From Lachnospiraceae bacterium UBA3772 (GTDB lineage: Bacteria; Bacillota; Clostridia; Lachnospirales; Lachnospiraceae), in NCBI GenBank assembly GCA_002371025.1, contig DFFQ01000207.1, positions 3,080 through 67,079 on the forward strand: a stretch of DNA of 64,000 nt. Reading direction: 5' to 3'. Below are positions 24,685-33,521 of this stretch, in pieces. The first letter of the stretch is position 1; each line of letters opens with the position of its first letter. Under the pieces are notes generated by a model that saw only the letters and a program-made list of their open reading frames with translations, was not told the origin of the DNA and did not search any database. The translations under genes and the position numbers were made by a program.

Positions 24685-25395
24685 ATGGATGGTTTATTGA
24701 TCGGAATAGGAGTGGGAATTGCTCCAGGAATGCTTACAGATGAGACAAAACAGGCAATCAAAATGGCGGATATTGTAGCCATACCTGTAGAAGATAAAGA
24801 AAAAAGCAGGGCCTATAAACTGGCGGAAAAAGCAGTTCCTGAATTAAAAACAAAGCAGATTTTATTGCTGGATTTTAAGATGGAAAGAGATAAAAAGCTT
24901 GAGTCAGAGAATCATTTGCAATTATATAAAGAAATTAAAGAGTATATTCTGCAAGGGAAAAATGTGGCTTTCCTTACTATCGGTGACCCTGCGATATATT
25001 CTACATTTTCTTATATGATGGACAAAGCAAAGACCGATGGAATCTGCTGTAAAATGATAAGTGGGGTTTCTGCTGTATCAGCCTGTGCGGGACGGCTTGG
25101 GATTCCTTTATCCTGCGGAAGTGAAATGATACATATAATTCCAGGAATTGAAAAACTTAAGGAGGTTCTGGATTATCCTGGAACGAAGGTAATCATGAAA
25201 TGTGGTAAAAATATAGCTAAAGTTAAGCAGATTCTTAAAGACTACGAAGAAAGAAATTTAAAGTCAGGAATTAAAATTGCTATTTACGCAGTTTCAGAAT
25301 GTGGTATGATAGACGAGGCTTGTTATGAGGGGATTTCAAACATCCCTGATGAAGCAGGTTACATGACTACCATCATAGTAAAAAAAGCAAATTAA
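24685..25395 (+). CDS. cbiL: Precorrin-2/cobalt-factor II C20-methyltransferase
   Basis: A 236-aa member of the SAM-dependent uroporphyrin-III/precorrin methyltransferase superfamily: GLLIGIGVGIAPGMLTDET at the N-terminus, FLTIGDPAIYSTF (about 100-112) and MISGVSAVSACAGRLGIPL, which fit CobI/CbiL. It would add the C-20 methyl in corrin synthesis. ATG 24685 is used because GGAGAAAG lies upstream; a longer frame from 24655 starts inside the palindrome. No other cobalamin gene is in the window, so it may be an isolated piece of the pathway or act on another tetrapyrrole. Confidence 0.8.
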   Translation: MDGLLIGIGVGIAPGMLTDETKQAIKMADIVAIPVEDKEKSRAYKLAEKAVPELKTKQILLLDFKMERDKKLESENHLQLYKEIKEYILQGKNVAFLTIGDPAIYSTFSYMMDKAKTDGICCKMISGVSAVSACAGRLGIPLSCGSEMIHIIPGIEKLKEVLDYPGTKVIMKCGKNIAKVKQILKDYEERNLKSGIKIAIYAVSECGMIDEACYEGISNIPDEAGYMTTIIVKKAN

Positions 25396-25442
25396 AAAAA
25401 TGGACCACAGCCCCCGGGACTGTGGTCCACAATTATGTAAAC
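25394..25442 (-). repeat. REP-like palindrome, TGGACC class, reverse core, left end shortened
   Basis: AAAAAATGGACCACAG, core CCCCCGGGACT, GTGGTCCACAATTATGTAAACC. Overlaps the stop codon region of the CobI/CbiL gene. Confidence 0.88.
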
Positions 25443-25475
25443 CGGATAAGGATAGAAAATAAAGGAGAAATAAAA

Positions 25476-25841
25476 ATGACTTGTTTAGGAAATATTATTT
25501 GGATGATCTTTGGAGGAATCTGGAGTGCATTAGGATGGTGCATAGCTGGCATACTCTGGTGCATATCAATCATTGGAATACCAGTGGGACTTCAGTGCTT
25601 TAAGCTGGCCTCAATATCACTTGATCCATTTGGAAAAGATATAGAATATGACGGAGGAGCGGGATCATTTATCTTAAATATCATCTGGTTTATTGTTTCA
25701 GGTATGGAACTTGCCTTAGGAAATGCCATAATTGGTTTGATATTTTGCATGACAGTTGTGGGAATTCCTTTTGGCCTGCAGTTCTTTAAAATCGCAAAAC
25801 TGGCTCTTTGCCCATTCGGCGCAAGAGTAGTTAGAAAATAA
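25476..25841 (+). CDS. YccF domain membrane protein
   Basis: A 121-aa protein built of two similar halves, each with a membrane hairpin followed by GIPVGLQCFKLASISLDPFG (about 35-54) or GIPFGLQFFKIAKLALCPFG (about 96-115). This duplicated GIP-x-GLQ...PFG motif defines the YccF family, inner-membrane proteins of unknown function. AAAGGAGA lies upstream of ATG 25476; the longer frame from 25422 begins in the palindrome. Confidence 0.85.
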   Translation: MTCLGNIIWMIFGGIWSALGWCIAGILWCISIIGIPVGLQCFKLASISLDPFGKDIEYDGGAGSFILNIIWFIVSGMELALGNAIIGLIFCMTVVGIPFGLQFFKIAKLALCPFGARVVRK

Positions 25842-25853
25842 AGTGTGTTAGTA

Positions 25854-25908
25854 GTTAACATAAAAGTGGACCACTGCCCCCGGGACTGTGGTCCACTTTT
25901 ATGTTAAC
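25854..25908 (-). repeat. REP-like palindrome, TGGACC class, full length, reverse core
   Basis: GTTAACATAAAAGTGGACC ... GGTCCACTTTTATGTTAAC, core GCCCCCGGGACT, foot GTAG. A separate ordinary terminator follows 20 bases later. Confidence 0.95.
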
Positions 25909-25928
25909 TACTTTTAGGATATAAAAAA

Positions 25929-25954
25929 GCCTCGTCAAAGACGAGGCTTTTTTT
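25929..25954 (+). terminator. Intrinsic terminator
   Basis: GCCTCGTC (25929-25936), AAA loop, GACGAGGC (25940-25947), TTTTTTT. It follows the YccF gene. The next 190 bases are AT-rich and show nothing recognisable. Confidence 0.92.
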
Positions 25955-26147
25955 AACAATAAACAATAAATAAATGAGAGAGTTACGAAAAAACTTTATG
26001 GTCTTAATATAAACCTTTGTTATGAACAAGATATTAACAAAAATGAAACGTTTGGTAAATTAACGATAAAAAAGTGGATTATTTATGAACAAATTGTAAA
26101 TGGCAAAAAAAATACAGTTATTGCCGGAAATCTGAAAATTTTTTGGG

Positions 26148-26177
26148 TTGACACTTTAGAAACTGCAATGCTATACT
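26148..26177 (+). promoter_or_regulatory. Promoter for the riboswitch-ABC transporter transcript
   Basis: TTGACA (26148-26153), 18-base spacer, TATACT (26172-26177). Transcription would start about 26184, just before the riboswitch P1 helix. Confidence 0.75.
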
Positions 26178-26188
26178 TTTTCAGAACC

Positions 26189-26366
26189 CATGAGGGAGTA
26201 GCAGCCTTGATTCACGATTCTTTTTTTGGTTAATACTTCACCGGTATTTTCCAATAAGTTTTGAAGTTTATTTCATGACAATATCAATCATGAGATTTAT
26301 GGATCAAGATGCAAGTCAACATCCTGGTGCCTGACACCTGGCTTGTATTAAATTGCGAGACTCATG
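26189..26366 (+). ncRNA. yybP-ykoY (manganese) riboswitch candidate
   Basis: P1 is CATGAG (26189-26194) with CTCATG (26361-26366). Directly inside it are GGAGTAGC on the 5' side and GCGAGA on the 3' side, the most conserved blocks of yybP-ykoY. GTCAACATCC and GGTGCCTGACACC also fit the remembered 3' half, and CTTGATTC/GGATCAAG can form a second helix. A terminator platform follows at 26419. Known members bind Mn2+ and switch on efflux genes. Assignment is from motif memory, not a covariance search. Confidence 0.75.
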
Positions 26367-26418
26367 TATGCCGCGTCATACATGGATCTTTTCTGCTTTA
26401 TAAAGATTGGAATTTTCA

Positions 26419-26458
26419 GACCAGATATGACAACCGGCATATCTGGTCTTTTGTTTTG
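26419..26458 (+). terminator. Terminator platform of the yybP-ykoY element
   Basis: GACCAGATATG (26419-26429), 8-nt loop, CATATCTGGTC (26438-26448), TTTTGTTTTG. An 11-bp perfect stem between the aptamer and the ABC transporter genes. Confidence 0.88.
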
Positions 26459-26567
26459 TCGAGAATAAGCTGTAGACAATCTACCGAGCTTGCAACAGTC
26501 CTACGGGAATCCGACAAAAGAGACCTACTAATGAAAAACAGAGCAATTTGAAAGGAGCTTAGAAAAA

Positions 26568-27269
26568 ATGAGTTTTGTTGAAATTAAAAATGTTAAGAAA
26601 CATTATGGTGAAGGGGAAGCTAAACAGACAGTACTTAAAGGGGTTGATCTTAGCATTGAAAAGGGAGAATTATGCGTTCTTCTTGGACCTTCAGGAAGTG
26701 GCAAATCCACACTCCTTAATATAATCGGCGGTATTGATGATGCAGATGATGGCTATGTTATGATCGATGGTGAAAAGACCAAGGACATGAATGAGAAGCG
26801 TCTTACCCAGTATCGTAGAAAACATTTAGGATATGTTTTCCAGTTATATAATCTTATTCCAAATCTTACAGTCCGTGAAAATATTGAAGTTGGCGCATAT
26901 CTTAGCGACAATCCTCTTGATGTGGACGATCTTTTAAAAACTCTTGGTTTATATGATCATAGGAACAAATTACCAAATCAGCTTTCCGGCGGACAGCAGC
27001 AGCGAACAGCTATAGGCCGCGCGGTTATTAAGAATCCTGACATTCTTCTTTGCGATGAGCCAACCGGAGCCCTTGATTATAACACTTCCAAGGAAATCCT
27101 TGCACTTCTTGAAAAAATCAATCACGAATATAAAAATACCATCATCATGGTAACTCATAATGATGCCCTGAAAAATATGGCAGATCGAGTGGTTAAGCTT
27201 CGTGATGGAAAAGTACATAAGAATTATCTTAATGAGAATCCTATGCCAGTTTCTGAAATTGAGTGGTAA
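26568..27269 (+). CDS. ABC transporter ATP-binding protein (LolD/MacB type)
   Basis: A 233-aa ATPase: Walker [10 protein letters not shown] (about 42-50), signature LSGGQQQR (about 139-146), Walker [13 protein letters not shown] (about 159-170), H-loop VTHND. The MacB/LolD/FtsE subfamily pairs with FtsX-fold permeases and usually drives mechanotransmission or export rather than classical import. AAAGGAGCTT precedes ATG 26568. It lies downstream of the candidate Mn2+ riboswitch and is followed within 12 bases by its permease. Confidence 0.9.
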   Translation: MSFVEIKNVKKHYGEGEAKQTVLKGVDLSIEKGELCVLLGPSGSGKSTLLNIIGGIDDADDGYVMIDGEKTKDMNEKRLTQYRRKHLGYVFQLYNLIPNLTVRENIEVGAYLSDNPLDVDDLLKTLGLYDHRNKLPNQLSGGQQQRTAIGRAVIKNPDILLCDEPTGALDYNTSKEILALLEKINHEYKNTIIMVTHNDALKNMADRVVKLRDGKVHKNYLNENPMPVSEIEW

Positions 27270-27280
27270 GGAGGAGAAAA

Positions 27281-29596
27281 ATGAAAAATCCAATGAATAA
27301 AAGATTCCTTCGGGAATTCAAAGCGGACTTAGGAAAATACCTTGTGATCTTTTTATTCTTAGTCATGGTAGTCTCTGTAGTTTCAAGCTTCCTGGTGGCA
27401 AATGATGCAGTGGCAAGAGCTTATCATGAAAATATGGATAAGAATTTATGCGAAAATGGTCATATGTCATTTAATCTACGTCTTGACGACAGTACTATAG
27501 AAAACATTGAAAATGTAGCAGATATAAAGCTTTATCCTTATGATTATTTTGAAGAGATAAATGATGGCGTGACCCTTCGTGTTTATAGAATGGGAAGTGA
27601 AGTAAATCTTCCTGAAGTTACAGAGGGACGTCTTCCTGAAAATAAAGGTGAGATCGCACTTGATAATCTTCATTCAGCAAATAAGAAGATCAAGGTAGGA
27701 GATAAGATTCCGGTAGACGGACATGAATTAACAGTTACCGGACTGGTTGCGCTTCCTAATTACAGTGCTTTATTTAAAGACAATGCAGATCTTATGTTTG
27801 ATATTTCCAATTTCGGAGTAGGTGTTATGACAGAGGAGGGATTTGATGATTTTTCTTCTGATCATGTGACAGTAAGCTATGCATGGCGGTATAACAAGGA
27901 AATTATAAATGATAAGGAAAAAGAAGAAGCTTCAGAAAAAGTTTTAGAAGCTATTCGAGATGAATTGGTAAAAGTAAATACAGACATTTATCAGCGTACA
28001 CTGGCAGGGGAAGAGGGACTTAACATTATAGAAATTAAGGATTATCTTCCGGATTATTCAAATAAAGCAATTACATTTGCAGGCGAGGATACATCGTCTG
28101 ATGGCGCTTCCATGGAAATATTCCTTTACATCGTGGTTTGTGTTTTGGCCTTTATAGTTGCGGTTACAACTATAAATACCATTTCAAAGGAAGCCTCAGT
28201 AATAGGAACACTTCGTGCTTCAGGATATACAAGGGCTGAGATGGTAAGACATTATTTTATCCTGCCATTTGTAACGTTTTTGCTGGGAGTATTTGTGGGA
28301 AATCTACTAGGTTACACTTTGATGCGCGATTTTATGCTGGATATTTACCGCTCTATGTATTCCTTTGGAAAAGCTGTAACAATGTGGAATAAAGATGCAT
28401 TTATAAGGACTTCGCTTATTCCTACGATAATTATGACTTTGATAAATGTAACCATCCTGATCCACAAATTAAGGATAAGGCCGCTGGCGTTTCTTAGACG
28501 TGACATTTCCGGAAAGAAAAAGAAAAAGGCACTGCATCTTTCCAGGAAGATTCCTTTTAAATGGCGCTTCAGGATCCGCATTATCCTGCAGAATCTTTCG
28601 AATTATATAACGATGATGGTGGGAATAATCCTGGCGGGGGCTATAATCATTTTCGGGCTGATGTTCAAGCCACTGCTGGATGACGTGGCAAGACGTATAG
28701 ATGATACCAGCATTTCAAAGTATCAGTACATTTTAAAGACGCCGGAAGACATTTCTGAGGCTTGGGCCGAGCGTTTTGCCATTGAGACTCTTGAAATGAG
28801 CAAGGAAGATTATAAGATTGATGAGATTTCAGTTTACGGAATCGAGGATAAGAGTAAGTTTATAAAGACCATGATCCCTCAAGGTGAGGTGCTGGTTTCA
28901 AATGGATTTATGGACAAGTACAGGGTTAAGGCCGGGGATAAGATCAAGCTTTATGATAAGTATAAAGACAAATACTTTGAATTTACTGTAGCCGGGGATT
29001 ATCCTTATGAAGCGGCACTTTCAGTATTTATAAATCTTGATGAATTCAATGAAACATTTGAAAAAGAGAAAGATAACTATAATGGTTATTTTTCAGATAG
29101 CGAATTAACCGGGTTGACAGAATCTAATATTTATATGAAGCTGGATTCGAAAGCCTTTAGCGGGGTCGCAGATCAGCTATGGAAGTCATTTGAAGAGATC
29201 ATGGAGCCGATGAAACTCTTTGGTGTCATAATGTTTGTGCTGATGGTTTATCTTCTGGCAAAGCAGATAATTGAGAAAAATCAGAACAGCATTTCCATGA
29301 CAAAGATCCTGGGATTTACTTCAGGAGAGATTGGAGGACTTTATATTGTTTCCACATCGATAGTTGTAATTATAAGCCTTCTCTTGGCGGTGCCATTTGT
29401 AGACTGGTTGCTGAGACTGGTATTTACGACTTATCTTTATAAGAGAATGAGCGGCTATCTGCCATACTGCGTAAGCAGCAGATGTTACATAGAAATGGTC
29501 ATACTTGGAATAGTAAGCTATGTTATAGTGGTTGTGCTGCAGTTATTTAAGATTAAAAAGATAAAAAAGAGCGATGCATTGAAAAATGTAGAATAG
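27281..29596 (+). CDS. FtsX-like ABC transporter permease
   Basis: A 771-aa membrane protein: TM1 near residues 17-38, a large extracytoplasmic domain (about 40-280), three membrane segments (about 283-400), another segment near 450, a second extracytoplasmic domain (about 480-640) and three C-terminal segments. This duplicated FtsX layout is that of MacB-type permeases with two FtsX domains. AAGGAGGAG precedes ATG 27281. It is the partner of the ATPase just upstream. The stop TAG shares its last base with a palindromic repeat. Confidence 0.88.
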   Translation: MKNPMNKRFLREFKADLGKYLVIFLFLVMVVSVVSSFLVANDAVARAYHENMDKNLCENGHMSFNLRLDDSTIENIENVADIKLYPYDYFEEINDGVTLRVYRMGSEVNLPEVTEGRLPENKGEIALDNLHSANKKIKVGDKIPVDGHELTVTGLVALPNYSALFKDNADLMFDISNFGVGVMTEEGFDDFSSDHVTVSYAWRYNKEIINDKEKEEASEKVLEAIRDELVKVNTDIYQRTLAGEEGLNIIEIKDYLPDYSNKAITFAGEDTSSDGASMEIFLYIVVCVLAFIVAVTTINTISKEASVIGTLRASGYTRAEMVRHYFILPFVTFLLGVFVGNLLGYTLMRDFMLDIYRSMYSFGKAVTMWNKDAFIRTSLIPTIIMTLINVTILIHKLRIRPLAFLRRDISGKKKKKALHLSRKIPFKWRFRIRIILQNLSNYITMMVGIILAGAIIIFGLMFKPLLDDVARRIDDTSISKYQYILKTPEDISEAWAERFAIETLEMSKEDYKIDEISVYGIEDKSKFIKTMIPQGEVLVSNGFMDKYRVKAGDKIKLYDKYKDKYFEFTVAGDYPYEAALSVFINLDEFNETFEKEKDNYNGYFSDSELTGLTESNIYMKLDSKAFSGVADQLWKSFEEIMEPMKLFGVIMFVLMVYLLAKQIIEKNQNSISMTKILGFTSGEIGGLYIVSTSIVVIISLLLAVPFVDWLLRLVFTTYLYKRMSGYLPYCVSSRCYIEMVILGIVSYVIVVVLQLFKIKKIKKSDALKNVE

Positions 29597-29642
29597 TTAA
29601 CATAAAAATGAGCCATAGTCCCGGGGGCTATGGCTCATTTTT
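29596..29642 (+). repeat. REP-like palindrome, TGAGCC class, forward core
   Basis: GTTAACATAAAAATGAGCC, core TCCCGGGGGCT, ATGGCTCATTTTT. Shares the G of the permease stop codon. First of eleven consecutive forward-oriented copies. Confidence 0.93.
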
Positions 29643-29652
29643 GCTGATTTTA

Positions 29653-29697
29653 GTTTACATAATTGTAGACCATGGTCCCGGAGGCTATGGCTCATTT
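29653..29697 (+). repeat. REP-like palindrome, hybrid arms, forward core
   Basis: GTTTACATAATTGTAGACCA, core TCCCGGAGGC, ATGGCTCATTTT. Left arm derives from GGACC, right arm from GGCTC. Ends at the 3' end of the convergent spermidine synthase-like gene. Confidence 0.85.
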
Positions 29698-29699
29698 TG

Positions 29700-31433
29700 C
29701 TATAGCTCATTTATGAGGCCGGTCCAGCCTTCTTCATCATAGATTTTTTTATAGTAACTTACTTCATCCCGGATGATCTCATCAATTACCTGCATTCCGA
29801 GAAGTTCCACAGGGGCTTTGTCATCAGTCATTATGTGATTTCCGGCAGAATAAAACCTAAGTTCTGATTCGACTTTATTCATCATTTGAAGTAGTTCCGG
29901 ATCATTTTCTAAAGCTATGTTCTGCCTAAAATGTTCCAAAAGCCCCGGGGAGCAGGCGGCAAATAATTCGCGGTTTGTTGAATAGTCTACATCAACGATT
30001 GCAACCTCAGGAAATACATAGGAAATGGTATCTGCCAGATAGTCGGTGATATTAGCATCCTTTTTTGAAGACCCATCGGTTCCAGCAGCATTTAAAGTTC
30101 CATCCTTTTCATCAGCATTTGAAATCCCGCGCATATTCATATTGACTACCATAATGCCATTTGCACGAAGATGCGCCTTAACAAGGGTGAAAAATTCAAC
30201 AGTAGACATCTGAAATGGAATAGTTATGTCCTGATAAGCGTCCACCATGATGACATCATATTTTTTATCGGGAGTTCCATAAGAGGAATCAGCTTTCCAG
30301 TGATCAGAAGACAGGGCATTAAGATATGCACGGCCATCGTAAGTTGCGACATTTATATCCTGGGGCAGCTGAAAATACTGGTGACTTAGATCAGTTATTT
30401 TTTGATCAATCTCAACACCTTCGATATTCATTTGCCCGAAATATCTGCGGCACTGGGTGGCGTAAGTTCCCGTGCCCATGCCAAGGATCAGCACATCCAG
30501 CGGACGATCATTTTCATAAATCCCTGCCATGTATGGCGCCGCCATGGCATAGTCGTAATACATACCTGTGAGTTCCCGGTCCTTAAGATAAACGGACTGG
30601 ACGCCGAAAAGCACATTGGTTGAAAGAATTACCTGCTTATCATTTTCAGAAACCTGAAGATAGTTGTAAATGGATTCATCCTCTGCAGTAAGGTGTTTTT
30701 GCCAGAAAGCAAAACTGTTCCCATGCCCGAAAATGCAGCAAAGTATGAATATTATTAAAGCAATTGGAAGTTTCTTTGGAAAAATATGGCTGGAAATGAA
30801 GTAAATAGCTGCAAGTATAATCAGGATTCCGGCAAAGATCAGAAAAGTAATGGAAGTTCCAACTGTGGGAATGCTTATAAATGTAGGCACAAATGTCCCT
30901 ATGATGCTTCCTACAGTGTTGAAAGCATTGAGATTTCCAACGATCTTTCCGCTGTCGTCAAGGCTGTCAACAGTATATTTTACAAGGGAAGGGGTTACGG
31001 TTCCCAGTAAAAAAAGTGGAAATACAAAGATTATCATACACGCAGCAAATGCAGCAATCACAAGGAAGTTGGTGCTGATGGTAAATACCAGCAGAGCGGA
31101 AATGCCAATGATTATGTAGCGGCCTAATGCAGGGATAAGCGCGATCCAGATGGCAGCAAGAAGAATCCTTCCATAAAGTTTGTCAGGATTCGGATCTTTA
31201 TCCACTTTTCGGCCACCGTAAATATTGCCAAGAGCCATAGCGATCATTATTGTTCCAATTATTATGGTCCAGACAATCTGGGATGAACTGAAATATGGGG
31301 CAAGAAGCCTGCTGGCGCCAAGTTCGACTGCCATAACAGACATGCCGGAAAAAAATTCAGTGAGATAAAGATAAGACTTGTTCTTTAAGATCGGACGATC
31401 TGCCGCAGTGATACCTTCCTTTTTTTCTTTCAT
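29700..31433 (-). CDS. Fused MFS-like membrane/spermidine synthase-like protein
   Basis: A 577-aa protein. Residues about 18-250 hold seven to eight membrane segments, beginning with the family motif MSVMAVELGASRLLAPYFSSS. Residues about 270-560 form a spermidine-synthase-like Rossmann domain with VLILGMGTGTYATQ (SAM/dcSAM-type glycine loop) and DVIMVDAYQD. This fusion family is common in bacteria; whether it makes polyamines is not established. AGAGGAG lies upstream of the start at 31433. Confidence 0.85.
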   Translation of the reverse strand: MKEKKEGITAADRPILKNKSYLYLTEFFSGMSVMAVELGASRLLAPYFSSSQIVWTIIIGTIMIAMALGNIYGGRKVDKDPNPDKLYGRILLAAIWIALIPALGRYIIIGISALLVFTISTNFLVIAAFAACMIIFVFPLFLLGTVTPSLVKYTVDSLDDSGKIVGNLNAFNTVGSIIGTFVPTFISIPTVGTSITFLIFAGILIILAAIYFISSHIFPKKLPIALIIFILCCIFGHGNSFAFWQKHLTAEDESIYNYLQVSENDKQVILSTNVLFGVQSVYLKDRELTGMYYDYAMAAPYMAGIYENDRPLDVLILGMGTGTYATQCRRYFGQMNIEGVEIDQKITDLSHQYFQLPQDINVATYDGRAYLNALSSDHWKADSSYGTPDKKYDVIMVDAYQDITIPFQMSTVEFFTLVKAHLRANGIMVVNMNMRGISNADEKDGTLNAAGTDGSSKKDANITDYLADTISYVFPEVAIVDVDYSTNRELFAACSPGLLEHFRQNIALENDPELLQMMNKVESELRFYSAGNHIMTDDKAPVELLGMQVIDEIIRDEVSYYKKIYDEEGWTGLINEL

Positions 31434-31487
31434 AAATATAACTCCTCTTAAAATATATAATTACATACCTGTTTTATGATTATACCA

Positions 31488-31536
31488 CAAAAGTGGACCA
31501 TAGTCCCGGAGGCAGTGGCTCATTTTTATGTTAACC
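31488..31536 (+). repeat. REP-like palindrome, hybrid arms, forward core
   Basis: AAAAGTGGACCATAG, core TCCCGGAGGC, AGTGGCTCATTTTTATGTTAACC. Directly followed by a second copy. Confidence 0.88.
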
Positions 31537-31583
31537 GAAAGTGGACCATAGTCCCGGAGGCAGTGGTCCATAGTTATGTCGAC
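31537..31583 (+). repeat. REP-like palindrome, TGGACC class, forward core
   Basis: GAAAGTGGACCATAG, core TCCCGGAGGC, AGTGGTCCATAGTTATGTCGACC. Head-to-tail neighbour of the copy at 31488. The next 200 bases up to the MATE gene are AT-rich with no further feature. Confidence 0.88.
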
Positions 31584-31784
31584 CTGAAATTTTGAGACGG
31601 ATTCAGGATTCAATCAAAAATATTGCCGAAGAAATTAAATATAGCTGTTAAAATAATGGGATTTTTCTGATGTGTTTTAGGAAGATTGCATTAATTAAAT
31701 TCGATTATTATACTGTATAAAAGTAATAAGAGAAAATGAAAAATATTAGATTCAGTTTATGGTTCGGGATAGAAAAGAGGGAAA

Positions 31785-33170
31785 ATGATAGAAAGATTAA
31801 GAAAGAAATATATTGGTGATAAAGCTTTTTATAAAAGATATATCTTAATAGCAACCCCTATGATTATCCAAAATGCCATAACTAATTTCGTTAGTTTTCT
31901 GGATAATATCATGGTTGGTAAGCTGGGGCAGGAAGCCATTTCTGCAGTAGCTACAGTAAACCAGCTGAATTTTGTTCTTTCCCTTGCTATATTTGGTGCG
32001 GTTTCAGCGGGAAGTATCTATGGTGCCCAGTATTATGGAAAAGGTGATCACAAAGGCCACATGTTTACTTTCAGATTTAAGCTTTATATGGCTTTGATCG
32101 TGACAGGACTTGGAATCATTTTATTTAAGTTTTTTGGCAGAGACCTGATCTCTTTATTTTTAACGGAGAGTGAAGGCGCGTCTGTGGACCTTGCCCTGGA
32201 ATATGGACTTTCGTATTTGGGGATCATGATAATCGGACTTATTCCATTTGCGGTAAATCAGGCTTATGTGACAAATATTAAAGAAACTGGACAGACCTTA
32301 GTTCCAATGCTTGCAGGAATGGTTGCGGTTGTGACAAATGCAGTACTGGACTATTGTCTCATTTTCGGAATTGGACCATTTCCGGAACTTAAGGTAGCAG
32401 GGGCCGCAATTGCGACAGTCATTGCCCGATACATCGAGGCGGCCATAGTTCTCATCTGGGCGCACTCAAACAAAGAAAAAAACAGATATCTTAAGGATGC
32501 ATATAAGGGTTTTGGCCTTCCGGTAGATATATTTAAAAAGATCGTTCTAAAGGGCGCTCCACTTATGTTAAATGAGATCCTTTGGGCAATCGGTATGAGT
32601 GCCGTTACCCAGAGTTATTCGGTTCGCGGCATGAATGTGCTTACGGCAATGAGTATGACAAATACAGTGGCGAACCTGTTTAATATTGTATTCATCCAGC
32701 TGGGGGCCTGTATCAGTATCATTGTGGGACAATACCTTGGCGCCGGGGAAATGGAGCTTGCCAAGGACTCAGACAATAAAATGATAGTATTTTCAGTTTT
32801 TTGCTGTACCATAATGGCGACCATAATGTTTGCCTGCGGGCATCTCTTCCCTGAGATTTATAACGTAGATCAGCAGATAAAGGATATTGCAGCGAAAATG
32901 ATAGCTGTCAATGCTTTCTGGATGCCGGTATGTGCCTTCAGTCATGCGGCATATTTTACACTTAGATCCGGCGGAAAGACGCTGGTGACATTTTTATTTG
33001 ACTCAGTATTTACCTGCCTTGTAATGGCACCATTAGCATTTGGGCTTGCACATTATACTGGGCTTTCTATAATCTTAGTTTATTTCTTTGTAAATGGAAC
33101 AGAACTTATCAAGAGCATTGTTGGCTACTTCATGGTAAAGAGCAACATTTGGCTGGTGCAGATCGTATAA
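31785..33170 (+). CDS. MATE family efflux transporter
   Basis: A 461-aa polytopic protein with 12 expected membrane segments. ATPMIIQNAITNFVSFLDNIMVG near the N-terminus and QAYVTNIKETGQT... followed by NAVLDYCLIFG are hallmarks of the MATE (NorM/DinF) family, which exports drugs or metabolites using Na+ or H+ gradients. No operon partner: both flanks carry palindromic repeats. GAGGGAAA precedes ATG 31785. Confidence 0.9.
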   Translation: MIERLRKKYIGDKAFYKRYILIATPMIIQNAITNFVSFLDNIMVGKLGQEAISAVATVNQLNFVLSLAIFGAVSAGSIYGAQYYGKGDHKGHMFTFRFKLYMALIVTGLGIILFKFFGRDLISLFLTESEGASVDLALEYGLSYLGIMIIGLIPFAVNQAYVTNIKETGQTLVPMLAGMVAVVTNAVLDYCLIFGIGPFPELKVAGAAIATVIARYIEAAIVLIWAHSNKEKNRYLKDAYKGFGLPVDIFKKIVLKGAPLMLNEILWAIGMSAVTQSYSVRGMNVLTAMSMTNTVANLFNIVFIQLGACISIIVGQYLGAGEMELAKDSDNKMIVFSVFCCTIMATIMFACGHLFPEIYNVDQQIKDIAAKMIAVNAFWMPVCAFSHAAYFTLRSGGKTLVTFLFDSVFTCLVMAPLAFGLAHYTGLSIILVYFFVNGTELIKSIVGYFMVKSNIWLVQIV

Positions 33171-33174
33171 AATA

Positions 33175-33229
33175 GTTAACATAAAAATGGACCATAGTCC
33201 CGGGGGCTATGGTCCATTTTTATGTTAAC
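33175..33229 (+). repeat. REP-like palindrome, TGGACC class, full length, forward core
   Basis: GTTAACATAAAAATGGACC ... GGTCCATTTTTATGTTAAC, core TCCCGGGGGC. Follows the MATE stop by 4 bases. Confidence 0.95.
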
Positions 33230-33270
33230 CGAGATGGTAGTGGCTATGAAGTTTTAGGTTTGGGCAGCGG

Positions 33271-33367
33271 GCAAAATAACATTATATTTCTGGGGGTGGA
33301 CAGAGTGAATAATATCGCATTTTTGGGTTTTACAGAGAAAATAATATCGTATTTTTGAGTTTGGACG
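33271..33367 (+). repeat. Three imperfect ~32-bp tandem repeats upstream of the flotillin gene
   Basis: Units at about 33273, 33307 and 33338 share AATAATATCGCATTTTTGGG-like sequence (AATAACATTATATTTCTGGG, AATAATATCGCATTTTTGGG, AATAATATCGTATTTTTGAG). Just after them is a dyad GTGCAT (33369-33374)/ATGCAC (33392-33397), a possible operator. Confidence 0.6.
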
Positions 33368-33521
33368 GTGCATTATTATAAAAATCATAAAATGCACGAA
33401 AAAGACGTTATAGTGCATAAAATTTGATTGTTTTTCTGTGGAAAATATATATAATTATGAATCAGCGAGTGACAGATGAGCACTCTGGTAACTATTAATA
33501 ATATGAAAGGGGTATGGTAAT

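Noticed and set aside
26309-26551. 80-aa ORF
   Set aside because: It overlaps the 3' half of the candidate yybP-ykoY riboswitch and its terminator and has no ribosome site.
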